A DNA stretch of 64,000 nt from CAYGAW01 sp964347945 (GCA_964347945.1 CAYGAW010000055.1:1-64000); one strand, 5' to 3'; positions 9,284-18,831 are shown, counted from the stretch's first letter. Translations and numbers: made by a program. Notes: generated from the letters alone by a model not told the origin.

Positions 9284-10345
9284 GTGTTTAGTCCTTTGAA
9301 CGCCGTTCTGGGTCTATTCTCCCGAGACATCAGCATCGACTTGGGTACAGCCAATACCTTGGTCCTGGTGCGAGGCCAAGGAATCGTAATCAACGAACCA
9401 TCCGTGGTCGCCATCGAGAAGAAGAGCAAGAAAGTTCTGGCCGTCGGTGACGAGGCCAAGGAGATGGTCGGACGCACACCGGCTAACATCGTCGCGGTCA
9501 GACCCCTCCGGGACGGAGTCATCTCGGACTTTGATGTCGCCGAGAGAATGCTCCACTACTTCATAAAAAAGGTCCATGAGCGGGCTCTCCTCCCTATTCC
9601 ACGACCGCGGGTCGTCGTGGGTCTCCCCAGCGGCGTCACGGAGGTCGAAAAAAGGGCTGTGCACGATGCCTGTGTCAACGCTGGTGCCCGTCAAACTCTA
9701 CTTATCGAGCAGCCCACCGCCGCCGCCATAGGAGCCGACCTTCCCATAAACGAGACAGTGGGAAGTATGATCGTTGACATCGGAGGAGGAACCTCGGAAA
9801 TGGCGGTGTTCGCCCTCGGGGGCATCATCGCTAGCCGCTCTCTGCGAGTGGCTGGGGACGAGATGGACGAGGAGATAATTCGCTATGCGCGTGAGAAATA
9901 CAACCTCCTGATCGGCCAACGGATGGCTGAACGGATCAAGATCGCCATCGGCTCCGCTTACCCTCTCTCGGAGGAGCAGAGCATGACGCTGCGCGGCCGC
10001 AATCTCATCACGGGTCTCCCGGAGGCCGTGGAAATCAGTAGCGTTGAGGTCCGAGAGGCCCTGTCGCCTACCGTGAACCTGATCGTCGAAGAAATCCGTA
10101 CCACCCTCGAAGAAACCCCACCAGAGTTGATTGCCGACTTGATGGAACAAGGCATAGCCCTCGCCGGCGGTGGTGCTCTCCTCAAAGGGATAGCAGAACG
10201 CCTCTCCGACGAAACCAAGATGCGCGTCTATGTGACTGATGACGCGATGACGTGCGTGGTTCGTGGCGGGGGGATAGTTCTCGAACACCTAGATACCTTG
10301 ACCCACTTACTGACCACCACTCAGCGACGCAACACACGGCGCTAG
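9284..10345 (+). CDS. mreB: Rod shape-determining actin homologue MreB
   Basis: Cytoplasmic actin-like ATPase whose membrane-bound filaments direct lateral wall synthesis with MreC, MreD, RodA and PBP2. The 353 residues show phosphate 1 ('SIDLGTANTLVLV'), phosphate 2 ('MIVDIGGGTSEMAVFALGG') and the adenosine motif ('GIALAGGGALLKGIAE'). It starts at GTG 9284 behind AGAGGAGA. The N-terminus 'MFSPLNAVLGLFSRDI' is amphipathic and suits membrane attachment. mreC and mreD follow directly, and mrdA and rodA lie further downstream. Confidence 0.97.
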   Translation: MFSPLNAVLGLFSRDISIDLGTANTLVLVRGQGIVINEPSVVAIEKKSKKVLAVGDEAKEMVGRTPANIVAVRPLRDGVISDFDVAERMLHYFIKKVHERALLPIPRPRVVVGLPSGVTEVEKRAVHDACVNAGARQTLLIEQPTAAAIGADLPINETVGSMIVDIGGGTSEMAVFALGGIIASRSLRVAGDEMDEEIIRYAREKYNLLIGQRMAERIKIAIGSAYPLSEEQSMTLRGRNLITGLPEAVEISSVEVREALSPTVNLIVEEIRTTLEETPPELIADLMEQGIALAGGGALLKGIAERLSDETKMRVYVTDDAMTCVVRGGGIVLEHLDTLTHLLTTTQRRNTRR

Positions 10346-10360
10346 CGCAAGGAGGCTGTC

Positions 10361-11197
10361 TTGTCGCGGTTCCGGCGAGGAGGAATTGCCATATTCCTCC
10401 TCCTTTTCCTTTCATTAGCGGTGCTTGGCTTGCTCCTCGACCGAGCCAACCGCCTTCAGCCCGTGAAGAATGCTGTGAGCCTAATTACTGTGCCTGTGCA
10501 GGAGGGACTCACCTCCCTGGCGGGTCGCGTCGCCAACGCCCGTCGCTTCTTCGCCGATGTGGAGGCCTGCCGGGCGCAGAATGAAGACCTGCAAGTGCTC
10601 GTCGATCAACTCATCATCGAGAATGTGCGCCTGCGCGAGGCTGAGATCGAAAATGTGACTTTGCGAGAACAGCTCAATTTCAAGCAAGCCAACCCGTCCC
10701 TTGAACTCCTGTCGGCGCAGGTCATTGGTCGGGACCCGAGCAACGTGGTGAGCTATCTGATCATCGATCGAGGCACTGCAGAAGGCGTTGCTGTCGGTAT
10801 GCCGGCCCTCACGCACCGAGGGCTAGTGGGAAGAGTGACAGAGGCCAACCTTCGCTCCTCCAAAATCCTCTTGATAACGGACCCCAGCAGCTCGGTCAAT
10901 GCTGTGATTCAAGAGTCACGCGCCACAGGCGTGGTCCAGGGAAAAGCGCGGGAGGCGCTTACGATGCGTTACATCCAGCAGACGGAGGAGGTTAGTCCCG
11001 GCGACTTGGTGCTTACCTCCGGGCTGGGAGGCAACTTCCCCACGCGACTGATCATCGGCCAGGTGACCTCGGTTAGGAAGAAAGACGTCGAACTGTTCCA
11101 AGAAGCCGAAGTGAGGCCGGCCGTCGAATTCTGGCGGCTGGAGATGGTCATGATACTCACCAGCTTCGAGCCTATCGACTTCGAGAGTGAGGAATAG
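10361..11197 (+). CDS. mreC: Rod shape-determining protein MreC
   Basis: A 278-residue bitopic scaffold that binds PBP2 and activates the elongasome. It has one N-terminal membrane helix (about 7-27), a coiled coil at about 60-105 and two beta-barrel lobes with 'VIGRDPSNVVSYLIIDRG' and 'LVGRVTEANLRSSKILLITDPSS'-type family sequence. TTG start 15 bases after mreB with AAGGAGG upstream. Confidence 0.95.
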   Translation: MSRFRRGGIAIFLLLFLSLAVLGLLLDRANRLQPVKNAVSLITVPVQEGLTSLAGRVANARRFFADVEACRAQNEDLQVLVDQLIIENVRLREAEIENVTLREQLNFKQANPSLELLSAQVIGRDPSNVVSYLIIDRGTAEGVAVGMPALTHRGLVGRVTEANLRSSKILLITDPSSSVNAVIQESRATGVVQGKAREALTMRYIQQTEEVSPGDLVLTSGLGGNFPTRLIIGQVTSVRKKDVELFQEAEVRPAVEFWRLEMVMILTSFEPIDFESEE

Positions 11198-11209
11198 GTC
11201 CGGGGGTAA

Positions 11210-11719
11210 TTGCCTATCAAGACCTACGCCGCTTTTGCATTGCTGGCTGCGGTGGCGCTGGTTCAGTCATCGGTGCTCTACCGCTTCTCCCTGGTGGGCG
11301 CACGCCTCAACCTTATGCTCCTTGTCGTAGTGTCATGGAGCCTGCTGAGGGGACCCAGAGAGGGAATCGTCTGGGGCTTCATTGGCGGTCTGTCTCTGGA
11401 CTTTCTCTCAGGCGCGCCGATTGGCAGCTGTGCATTCGCCCTCACTGTCGCGGGATATCTCGCCAGCCTGGGCCAGTTGACTCTCTACCGTACGAGCCCG
11501 GCGTTCCCCTCTGTCGTAGCTCTCGGAACCAGTCTAGTCTATGATATCATAATCATGATACTTCTTTCCACGACTGGTCGCTTGGCGGCATGGCAAGAGA
11601 CCCTCGTCGCAGTCACCATGCCGACTGCCTTACTCGCGAGCTTGATGATGCCCCTGGTGCATCGAGGCCTGACTTGGCTTCACCGCAAGACGCTTCCGGA
11701 AGAGACGGAACTCCAGTGA
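11210..11719 (+). CDS. mreD: Rod shape-determining protein MreD
   Basis: A 169-residue polytopic membrane protein with about five hydrophobic helices, matching MreD in size and in its place after mreC. Recognisable segments are 'GPREGIVWGFIGGLSLDFLSGAPIG'-type family sequence in the middle. The TTG start lies 12 bases after the mreC stop behind a GGGGG run. It is the integral-membrane partner in the MreBCD complex. Confidence 0.9.
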   Translation: MPIKTYAAFALLAAVALVQSSVLYRFSLVGARLNLMLLVVVSWSLLRGPREGIVWGFIGGLSLDFLSGAPIGSCAFALTVAGYLASLGQLTLYRTSPAFPSVVALGTSLVYDIIIMILLSTTGRLAAWQETLVAVTMPTALLASLMMPLVHRGLTWLHRKTLPEETELQ

Positions 11720-11762
11720 CAGAGTAGTTGATGGCGAGATCCGGGCTCAACAAGATAGCTCC

Positions 11763-12182
11763 GTGTGCCGGGGCACGGATGACTATCTGCTTGCCAAACT
11801 TGCTCGCATCATATGCTGGCCGAGTGGAGCGAGCTCATCTGCTTTAGTGGCGACTTCTACCGCTTGGCGCCACTCTCGAAGGGGAGGAGCAGGCTGGATG
11901 ATGACCTGCACCTGGTCATATCTGCGCCAGCCTGGCGAGAGAGCGCTGCCATGCTTGTGCCAGCCCGCAGTCGTTATGCGTTCGGCCAGCAGGTGGAAAC
12001 GGGGTGAAAAGGTGAGACACTACCATGGAGTTTGGATCAGGGAAGAGGTCCCTTTGGGTAGCTACGCACTGCAGGTGACACCAGTTGACCCACCACGCCA
12101 GACGGCATGCCTCTCCTGGGTGACTGACGCTAGCCTGGTACAAGGCTACCTGGAGTGGTCACCAATCGAGGCGAAAAGCTAA
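11763..12182 (+). pseudogene. Decayed fragment of a beta-sandwich module (DUF2723-partner type)
   Basis: This 460-base gap between mreD and the DUF2723 gene has no convincing intact gene. The reading frame ending at 12182 has a C-terminal stretch (12006-12090) containing 'RWKRGEKVRHYHGVW' and 'PLGSYALQV'. These align closely with 'QWREGETVVDPHTVW' and 'PLGLYRVQV' in the third C-terminal module of the next gene. Upstream the similarity fades, and the best partial match ('FYRLAPLSKG...DDDLHLV') is in another frame, which suggests a frameshift near 11960-12000. It abuts the next gene's GTG. I read it as the remnant of a duplicated module; an expressed short protein is less likely. Confidence 0.5.
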
Positions 12183-15100
12183 GTGTATCGTCCGGCATTT
12201 AGGCCCAGCACCGGTGTCCCTCTGGTCTTGGCTGCGAGCTTGATAGCCGGGGCCTTCTTGAGCCGCTTCCTCACCGAGAATGCACACTTCGGCTGGAGTG
12301 TCTTCTCCCTGTGGCTAGCATCGGCCGCCTTGGTGGCGCTGCTCGGACTTTCGGCTGCGCTTCTTTGGCGCACCGTGGTAAGGCACGCGTTGGGCAGAGA
12401 CCCGTTGTTGGCGGACGCATTGTGCCTTCTTCCTCTGCTTCTGCTGGCTCTGTATTTGTTTCAGCGGGAAGTAGATACACTCCAAGCCTCTGTCCTTCTC
12501 CTTGGCTCCCTCTCGCTGGTGGCAATTCTGATGGTCTCCAGGAAAGTGAGGAAAGAATGGACGGATAGAGCACTTCTGACGTTCATCTTCTTTCTGCCGG
12601 TCGCCATGTACGTCAAGACTCTACTCCCTACCGTCGGCGAACACGACACCTTCGAGTTTCAGGTGCTGGCGTACCGACTAGGTATCGCCCATCCCACTGG
12701 CTATCCGCTGTACATCCTGCTGGGAAAGCTCTTTTCCTTCCTCCCCGTCGGAAACGTCGCCTATCGTCTGAATTTGTCGTCGGCGTTGTTCGCTGCCGGC
12801 GCCACGGTGCTAGTGTACGCCACCATCCACCTTCTCACGCGGCATCGAGCCGCGAGTGCTCTTTCAGCATTGAGTTTCGCCTTCAGCTACTCGTTTTGGT
12901 CCCAAGCTGTGGTGGCAGAGGTCTATGCACTTAACGCCCTGCTCGTCGCGTCGATCTGCTACCTGCTCCTTCGTTGGAGCCGCGAGGCGACGGATGATCC
13001 CAGAAGCTGCCAGGCCAAGCCGGAGGCGCGCGCCGCGCCCGTCCCAGCCAGGCTCCTGGCCCCACTCGGCCGCAGGTGGGCACTGCTGGTGACAGCTTCG
13101 TTCGTCTGCGGTCTGAGCCTCACTCATCATCGTACGATGCTGCTGTTGCTGCCCGCCGTCGTGCTGTACCTTCTGCTGAGTAGGCGTTGGACTGGCGTTC
13201 AAGTCGCCAGCGCACCAATACTGATCGGCGTCTTTGCTGTGCCACTTGTCGGCATACATCTGTACATACCGATTAGGTGGTGGCAGATGCACGGCAAGAT
13301 CATGCCCGTGAGCGAGTTCACAGACCTGATCCTGGGGACTCAGTTCGCCGGCGCCCTGCGGTGGGATGCCTGGCTTCGAGAACTGGATCGGCTGCTCATG
13401 TACATTCGTGTCCTGCTGGAACAGTATCCTCTGCCCGCACTGGCACTCGCTCTCTTCGGCCTCTTCTGGCTATTCCGACCTGGAAGAACCTCCACGGCAT
13501 ATCCTGGTTGGAAGGAAGGGGTCTTCCTACTGACAGTCTTCATCGCCTATGTTCTCTTCGGTCTGAGCTACTACGTCCCAGACGTCTCGCTCTTCATGAT
13601 CCCCTCACACTTGGTCATCGCTATCGCGCTGGGGATCGGCCTCAGCGCCTCGAGTCAGCTTGCTGAGAAGTGGCTCTCAAGCCTGGATGCAGTCCCGCTC
13701 TCAACAGGGAGTACGATTGTCGGGGCAGCAACCCTATCTCTCGCAGCTCTACTTCCCATGAGTCTTATCTGGACCAACGTGCCGAGAGTGGACAGAAGCG
13801 ACGAATACGCTAATTACGAGTGGGGTCGATACGTCCTACAGCAGGCGCTTCCCTCCTCCGCCGTGATCCTGGCTGACAGTGAGAAGATAGCCCCCCTATA
13901 CTATCTCCAGAAGGTGGAAGGCGTGCGAGCCGACACCGAGGCAGAGGTGTTCCCCGACGAGCAGAGCAACCGTGAGGAAGTAGAAAGGAGATTGGCGGAA
14001 GGAAGGCCTGTATTCCTGGCACGCTTCCTACCGGGCCTGGAGACGAGATACCACCTGCGATCTCTAGGGCCTCTTGTCGAGGTCAGCACCCACATGTTGA
14101 CGGAAGTGCCCGTCGAGATCACTAGCTCGGATTGGAGCTTTGGAGGTGAGGTACTATTGCGGGGCTATCGCCTAGACTCGACGCACGTCAGCGCCACCGA
14201 CACGGTGCGTCTGACGTTATACTGGGAAGCTACGGAACGGATAGCGCAGAACTACGACGTTCGACTTCGTCTTGTAGGCCCTAGCGGGCGCGTGTGGCAC
14301 CAGACTAGAGGAAGGCCGCCGGTGAACGGCTTATATCCTACTGCAGCCTGGCGTGCTGGAGAGATCGTGCCGGATTTCCACGAGTTGTATCTGGAAGGCA
14401 AGGTGCCTCCTGGGAGATACGCGCTGCAAGTCGGCTTGTTCGCGCCTTTCAGACAGGAGGGCCTCGCTGAAGTAAACACCGCAGAGGAATACGTCGCCAT
14501 TGCGGAAGTCTCTATCAGTTATGCAGACCAATGGTCACCCACCATTGACCACCCCATGCGCGCGAGCTTCGACAATCGGATTATGCTGCTTGGATATGAC
14601 CTGCCCTCGACTGCCTATCCCGGGGCAGAAATCCCCCTGACGCTCTATTGGCAGAGGATAGGCCACGTGCCCGTGGACTACGATGTGGCGATTGAACTGT
14701 GGGGATCTGGTTCAAAGCTCCTGCGGAGCAGTGTCGAGCAGCCGCTGTTCGGCGAATATACCCCATCTCGATGGAGAGAGGGTGAAGTACTGGCCGATGC
14801 GCACCTGGTAAGGATACCTCCCACTGCCTCTGGCCTGCTACACCTGCGGATTGCCATGCAAAATCCCGCAACCAAGCATGCCTTGCCGGTGGTAGACGGC
14901 TGGCCGGCTCGGCAACAGTGGTCCGCTACCCTTTCCGAAATCCGCGTCGAAGGATTGCCCGAAAGCACGAGTTCTGCAGACTATTCGCCCGCCAATTTCG
15001 AGGGCAAGATCCTGCTTCTGGGCCATGAGATTCACAATGTCCAAGTGAGAAAGGGTGGGTCTCTGGAACTGGACTTGACCTGGCAGGCTCTAGCCCCCGT

Positions 15101-15392
15101 TCATGAAGACTACACAGTGTTCGTTCATCTTCTGGACGAGTATGACCGGATCTGGGGTCAGGAGGACATACAGCCCGTCTACGGGACCCGCCCCACCAGC
15201 CAATGGCGCGAAGGCGAGACGGTAGTAGACCCCCATACAGTATGGACCGATGGGAACGCACCACTGGGCCTGTATCGAGTCCAGGTTGGCCTCTATCTTC
15301 TTCGCACCATGGAGAGACTACACGTTCTCGACCCCTCCGGCAATCCAATTGGCGACAAAGTCATCATCGGCCTGATGGAGATAGTGCCCTAG
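12183..15392 (+). CDS. DUF2723 GT-C-type membrane protein with three C-terminal beta-sandwich modules
   Basis: A 1069-residue protein. The first ~540 residues carry about 12-14 membrane helices. After them comes the DUF2723 signature 'EHDTFEFQV...GIAHPTGYPLYILLGKLF', whose acidic residue in the first external loop is typical of GT-C transferases using polyprenyl-phosphate sugars. The extracytoplasmic C-terminus has three repeats at about 655-765, 790-900 and 930-1060, each with 'LTLYW/LDLTW', a 'DY(D/T)V' strand and 'W(R)EGE' followed by 'PPGRYALQVG'-like sequence. It sits between mreD and mrdA, so a role in decorating the wall or a secondary polymer during elongation is an inference. GTG start; SD weak and distant. 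Confidence 0.8.
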   Translation: MYRPAFRPSTGVPLVLAASLIAGAFLSRFLTENAHFGWSVFSLWLASAALVALLGLSAALLWRTVVRHALGRDPLLADALCLLPLLLLALYLFQREVDTLQASVLLLGSLSLVAILMVSRKVRKEWTDRALLTFIFFLPVAMYVKTLLPTVGEHDTFEFQVLAYRLGIAHPTGYPLYILLGKLFSFLPVGNVAYRLNLSSALFAAGATVLVYATIHLLTRHRAASALSALSFAFSYSFWSQAVVAEVYALNALLVASICYLLLRWSREATDDPRSCQAKPEARAAPVPARLLAPLGRRWALLVTASFVCGLSLTHHRTMLLLLPAVVLYLLLSRRWTGVQVASAPILIGVFAVPLVGIHLYIPIRWWQMHGKIMPVSEFTDLILGTQFAGALRWDAWLRELDRLLMYIRVLLEQYPLPALALALFGLFWLFRPGRTSTAYPGWKEGVFLLTVFIAYVLFGLSYYVPDVSLFMIPSHLVIAIALGIGLSASSQLAEKWLSSLDAVPLSTGSTIVGAATLSLAALLPMSLIWTNVPRVDRSDEYANYEWGRYVLQQALPSSAVILADSEKIAPLYYLQKVEGVRADTEAEVFPDEQSNREEVERRLAEGRPVFLARFLPGLETRYHLRSLGPLVEVSTHMLTEVPVEITSSDWSFGGEVLLRGYRLDSTHVSATDTVRLTLYWEATERIAQNYDVRLRLVGPSGRVWHQTRGRPPVNGLYPTAAWRAGEIVPDFHELYLEGKVPPGRYALQVGLFAPFRQEGLAEVNTAEEYVAIAEVSISYADQWSPTIDHPMRASFDNRIMLLGYDLPSTAYPGAEIPLTLYWQRIGHVPVDYDVAIELWGSGSKLLRSSVEQPLFGEYTPSRWREGEVLADAHLVRIPPTASGLLHLRIAMQNPATKHALPVVDGWPARQQWSATLSEIRVEGLPESTSSADYSPANFEGKILLLGHEIHNVQVRKGGSLELDLTWQALAPVHEDYTVFVHLLDEYDRIWGQEDIQPVYGTRPTSQWREGETVVDPHTVWTDGNAPLGLYRVQVGLYLLRTMERLHVLDPSGNPIGDKVIIGLMEIVP

Positions 15393-15482
15393 GGGCTAGG
15401 CGAATTCGTGCACTCACATTTCACTTGTGGGCGCCATTGACCTGCAGGACCCAACACCTGGGAAAGAGCGCTGCGCCTGGTC

Positions 15483-15511
15483 TTGTAACGTGGTCAAGTG
15501 TGACGTATAAT
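15483..15511 (+). promoter_or_regulatory. Promoter of mrdA, probably giving a leaderless mRNA
   Basis: TTGTAA (15483-15488), a 17-base spacer and TATAAT (15506-15511). The ATG of mrdA begins only 10 bases after the -10 box, so transcription should start about 4 bases before or at the start codon and no Shine-Dalgarno sequence can exist. Confidence 0.7.
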
Positions 15512-15521
15512 CGTATTCGCA

Positions 15522-17474
15522 ATGGAGACCAAGGGACCGAACATCAAGGTTCTCGTATTCAGGGCCTTCGTTGTTGCCAGCTTTGCCCTGCTGGCCTTTC
15601 AAAGCTGGCAGCTCCAGATTGTGCGAGGCGAACAGTACCTCGAGCAGGCAGAGGGCAACAGATTTCGTCTTCGAGCCATCGATGCCCCGAGGGGTGTGAT
15701 ATACGACCGCAATGGCCGTCTGCTGGCTGGTAACGTGCCTAGCTTCGCCGTCTATATCGTCCCAGCGGATCTACCGGAAGAGGACGAGGACTACGTGTTC
15801 CAGCGGTTGTCCACCCTCCTAGAGATCCCAGTGAGCATTGAAGACCTCGACATCGGGTACGAGCCACTGGCCGAGCGCCATTCGCCTTCTCAGGGAGAGG
15901 AGTACAAACCAGAACCACAGATGATGGAGCGCGTGCACGCTGGTAGGGGAACCCCGCTCGCCCCTGTGCGTGTGAAATCGGACGTGCCCAGAGACATCGC
16001 ATTCATCATCGAAGAAGAGCGTCTCGAGCTACCCGGTGTGATCGTAGAGACCGAACCCCTGAGGGAATATATCTCCAGCACCCTGGTCTCTCACGTGGTC
16101 GGCTACGTAGGGCACATTCCTGAGCGGGAGTTGGAGACTTACATCAACGGCCCGGATGCGGACTATGATGCGAATGACATCGTGGGACTAACCGGAGTGG
16201 AGCTCACCTTTGAAGACGAATTGAGGGGCCGCAAGGGCCAGAGACACGTAGAAGTTGATGTGACGGGAAGAGAGATAGGGACCATCGGCGCTCCTGTACC
16301 ACCCGTATCCGGGCGCAATCTAGTTCTCACCATTGATGTCGACTTGCAGGCGGTGGTGGAAGAAGCACTGCGAGCAGGCTTGGCCGCAGCCAATTCCGAC
16401 TCGGGGGTAGCCATCGCCATGCATCCTCAGACGGGCGAAGTGCTGGCCATGGTCTCCCTGCCTAGCTACGACAACAACCTCTTCATTGGCGGCATCTCTC
16501 AGGAAGAGTACGCCGAGCTGAGCGAGGATCCACGGCATCCCTTGGTCAACCACGCCATAAGCGGGCAGTACCCACCCGGGTCTACTTTCAAGGTGGTAAC
16601 CGCTGTGGCAGGCCTGGAAGAAGGGGTAGTGGATCGATATGCCCTGTTCAACTGTCCTGGGACCATATGGATCCCGCACCGCTTCGCTCCCGATAACCCT
16701 GATCTGGCGCAGCCGTTCAACTGCTGGGCTACTGATGGCCATGGTTCCCTAAGCATCGTGCAAGCAATCGCGCAGTCCTGCGATATCTATTTCGGCCTCC
16801 TCGCTGGAGGATATGGAGAATTCGAGGGGCTGGGGGAGGAGGCTCTGCACAATTACGCTGTCCTCTTCGGTGTAGGTCGGCCGACGGGCATAGACCTACC
16901 CGGCGAGAGCACAGGATTGGTCCCGGATGCAACCTGGAAGCGCCTGACGTATGGTGAGACCTGGGTTACAGGGGACACCTACAATGCCGCCATCGGGCAG
17001 GGTTTCATCCTGGCCACGCCTTTGCAGATGCTAGATGCCACAGCTGCGATTGCCAACGGCGGACGTCTCCATGAGCCACAGATCCTTCGTGAAATCAGAG
17101 ATGCTGACGGCCGTGTGGTTACTCCTTTCAGTCCCCAGTTGATTCGCGAACTGCCCATCTCCGACGAAACGATAGGCCTTATCACGCAGGGCATGCTGGG
17201 CGCGGTCTCGTATGGTACGGCGCTGGGAGCCAGGTTGCCAGGGGTGGCTGTGGCCGGCAAGACAGGTACCGCTGAGTATCCCGGGGAGCGTGACTGGGAA
17301 GGGAACCTTCCGACACATGCCTGGTTCACGGCCTTCGCTCCCGCAGACGACCCACAAATCGCCCTCGTTGTGTTCGTCGAGGGCGGCGGAGAGGGCAGTA
17401 AGGTGGCAGTTCCGATCGCCGCAGAGATCCTCAGTTACTATTTCAATGTACCAGTGCTCGAATCACTGGAATGA
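15522..17474 (+). CDS. mrdA: Penicillin-binding protein 2 (elongasome transpeptidase)
   Basis: A 650-residue class B PBP that cross-links peptidoglycan during elongation with RodA. It has a short cytoplasmic N-terminus, one membrane helix (about 10-28), the pedestal domain with 'APRGVIYDRNGRLLAGN', and the transpeptidase domain. Active-site motifs are SxxK as 'GSTFK' (Ser358-Lys361 region), SxD as 'SCD' in 'IAQSCDIYF' (usually SxN) and KTG in 'AGKTGTAEYPG'. Its position after mreBCD and before rodA supports PBP2 rather than PBP3. The -10 box lies 10 bases before the ATG. Confidence 0.95.
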   Translation: METKGPNIKVLVFRAFVVASFALLAFQSWQLQIVRGEQYLEQAEGNRFRLRAIDAPRGVIYDRNGRLLAGNVPSFAVYIVPADLPEEDEDYVFQRLSTLLEIPVSIEDLDIGYEPLAERHSPSQGEEYKPEPQMMERVHAGRGTPLAPVRVKSDVPRDIAFIIEEERLELPGVIVETEPLREYISSTLVSHVVGYVGHIPERELETYINGPDADYDANDIVGLTGVELTFEDELRGRKGQRHVEVDVTGREIGTIGAPVPPVSGRNLVLTIDVDLQAVVEEALRAGLAAANSDSGVAIAMHPQTGEVLAMVSLPSYDNNLFIGGISQEEYAELSEDPRHPLVNHAISGQYPPGSTFKVVTAVAGLEEGVVDRYALFNCPGTIWIPHRFAPDNPDLAQPFNCWATDGHGSLSIVQAIAQSCDIYFGLLAGGYGEFEGLGEEALHNYAVLFGVGRPTGIDLPGESTGLVPDATWKRLTYGETWVTGDTYNAAIGQGFILATPLQMLDATAAIANGGRLHEPQILREIRDADGRVVTPFSPQLIRELPISDETIGLITQGMLGAVSYGTALGARLPGVAVAGKTGTAEYPGERDWEGNLPTHAWFTAFAPADDPQIALVVFVEGGGEGSKVAVPIAAEILSYYFNVPVLESLE

Positions 17475-17589
17475 CAGGTACATTCTGCGCTTCCGATTCG
17501 AGGCAACCCCAGCAGGGAGCAAGCGCGGGCAACCGGAGACTTTAGTCCCCGACACACCCATCGGGACCTCTAGAAGCAGGAGAGAGTGA

Positions 17590-18705
17590 CTGATAGACGG
17601 TAGAACTTGGCAGCACTTTGACTTCAAATTGTTTGGAGCCACCCTCGTCCTTGTGGCTTTGGGCGTAGCACTGATCTACAGTGCCACGCTCGCGTCTGCG
17701 CCGCCGAGCCAAGACTGGTGGGACACCTTTCTTGCTCGTCAGATCATCTACGCCGTCTTAGGCATAGCGCTGATGCTCCTTGTTTCCTTCACAGACTACA
17801 GCATCTTCGCCAATGTCAATCACCTCATATACGGCCTCACAATACTATCGCTGATACTTGTGTACGCAGTGGGTCAGATATCCTTCGGGGCGCAGCGTTG
17901 GATCAGCCTGGGGTTCTTCGATCTCCAGCCTTCGGAACTCGCAAAGGTGCTGCTCATCATCGTGCTGGCTAAATTCCTGGCGGACAGGCGGGAAGATCTG
18001 AAGCGACTGCCGTACTTCCTGATGTCGCTGGTCTATGTGGCAGTGCCAATCGTCTTCGTTTACATCCAGCCGGATTTAGGCACGGCGATTGTTCTCGGCG
18101 TGTGCTGGCTGGCCATGGTGCTGATGGCGGGAGTGCGTTTCAGGCACCTGGGTCTCATTGCTGCGATTGGGCTCATCGCTTCGCCCCTGGTCTGGAGTGC
18201 GTTGCATGGATACATGCGGGAACGCATCTTTGTCTTCCTCAACCCTGAACGAGACCCGTTGGGCGCTGGCTATAACATAAACCAGGCCCGCATCGCCGTG
18301 GGCTCTGGGGGCTGGCTTGGGCAAGGGTTCGCGAGGGGAAGCCAGAGTCAGCTGCACTTCCTGCGCGTCAGACACACTGACTACGTCTTTTCTGTATTAG
18401 GGGAGGAGTTGGGGTTTGTGGGCGTCGTCCTGGTATTGATCCTGTTCCTCGTGGTCATATGGCGCATGTTGAGAGCAGCCGAGATGGCGCGGGACACCTT
18501 TGGTCAACTGATCGCTTGTGGAATCACCACAGTGATAGCCTTCCAGGTTATTGCCAATATTGGCATGAACGTAGGCCTGTTGCCCTCATCGGGAGTACCG
18601 CTACCATTCGTCAGCTATGGAGGAAGCGCGCTTGTGGCCCTTCTGATCGGGGAAGGCGTAGTGCAAAACATCATCATACGTCACAAGAGACTCGAATTTC
18701 AGTGA
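17590..18705 (+). CDS. rodA: SEDS glycosyltransferase RodA (peptidoglycan polymerase)
   Basis: Polytopic (about 10 helices) peptidoglycan polymerase that works with PBP2. Family motifs include 'GAQRWISLGFFDLQPSELAK', 'QPDLGTA' and 'PFVSYGGSAL'. With the TTG at 17629 the protein would be 358 residues but would lack the usual N-terminal '(W)xxFDxxLL' segment and any SD. A CTG at 17590, preceded by AGGAG with a 7-base spacer, adds 'IDGRTWQHFDFKL', which matches the family N-terminus (371 residues). I therefore place the start there; the evidence is sequence context only. The FtsW paralogue is an alternative name, but the mreBCD-mrdA context favours RodA. Confidence 0.9.
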   Translation: MIDGRTWQHFDFKLFGATLVLVALGVALIYSATLASAPPSQDWWDTFLARQIIYAVLGIALMLLVSFTDYSIFANVNHLIYGLTILSLILVYAVGQISFGAQRWISLGFFDLQPSELAKVLLIIVLAKFLADRREDLKRLPYFLMSLVYVAVPIVFVYIQPDLGTAIVLGVCWLAMVLMAGVRFRHLGLIAAIGLIASPLVWSALHGYMRERIFVFLNPERDPLGAGYNINQARIAVGSGGWLGQGFARGSQSQLHFLRVRHTDYVFSVLGEELGFVGVVLVLILFLVVIWRMLRAAEMARDTFGQLIACGITTVIAFQVIANIGMNVGLLPSSGVPLPFVSYGGSALVALLIGEGVVQNIIIRHKRLEFQ

Positions 18706-18831
18706 CCGGCCGCGTTTCGCGACAACCGTATGCAGATAGGAGCGCAAGGGTTCCAGCTGGATTCGACGCGCTACCGCTACTTGAGGTGATCAACCCACGA
18801 TGCGGCAAGACTCTTGGCGGAGAGTGCTTGC

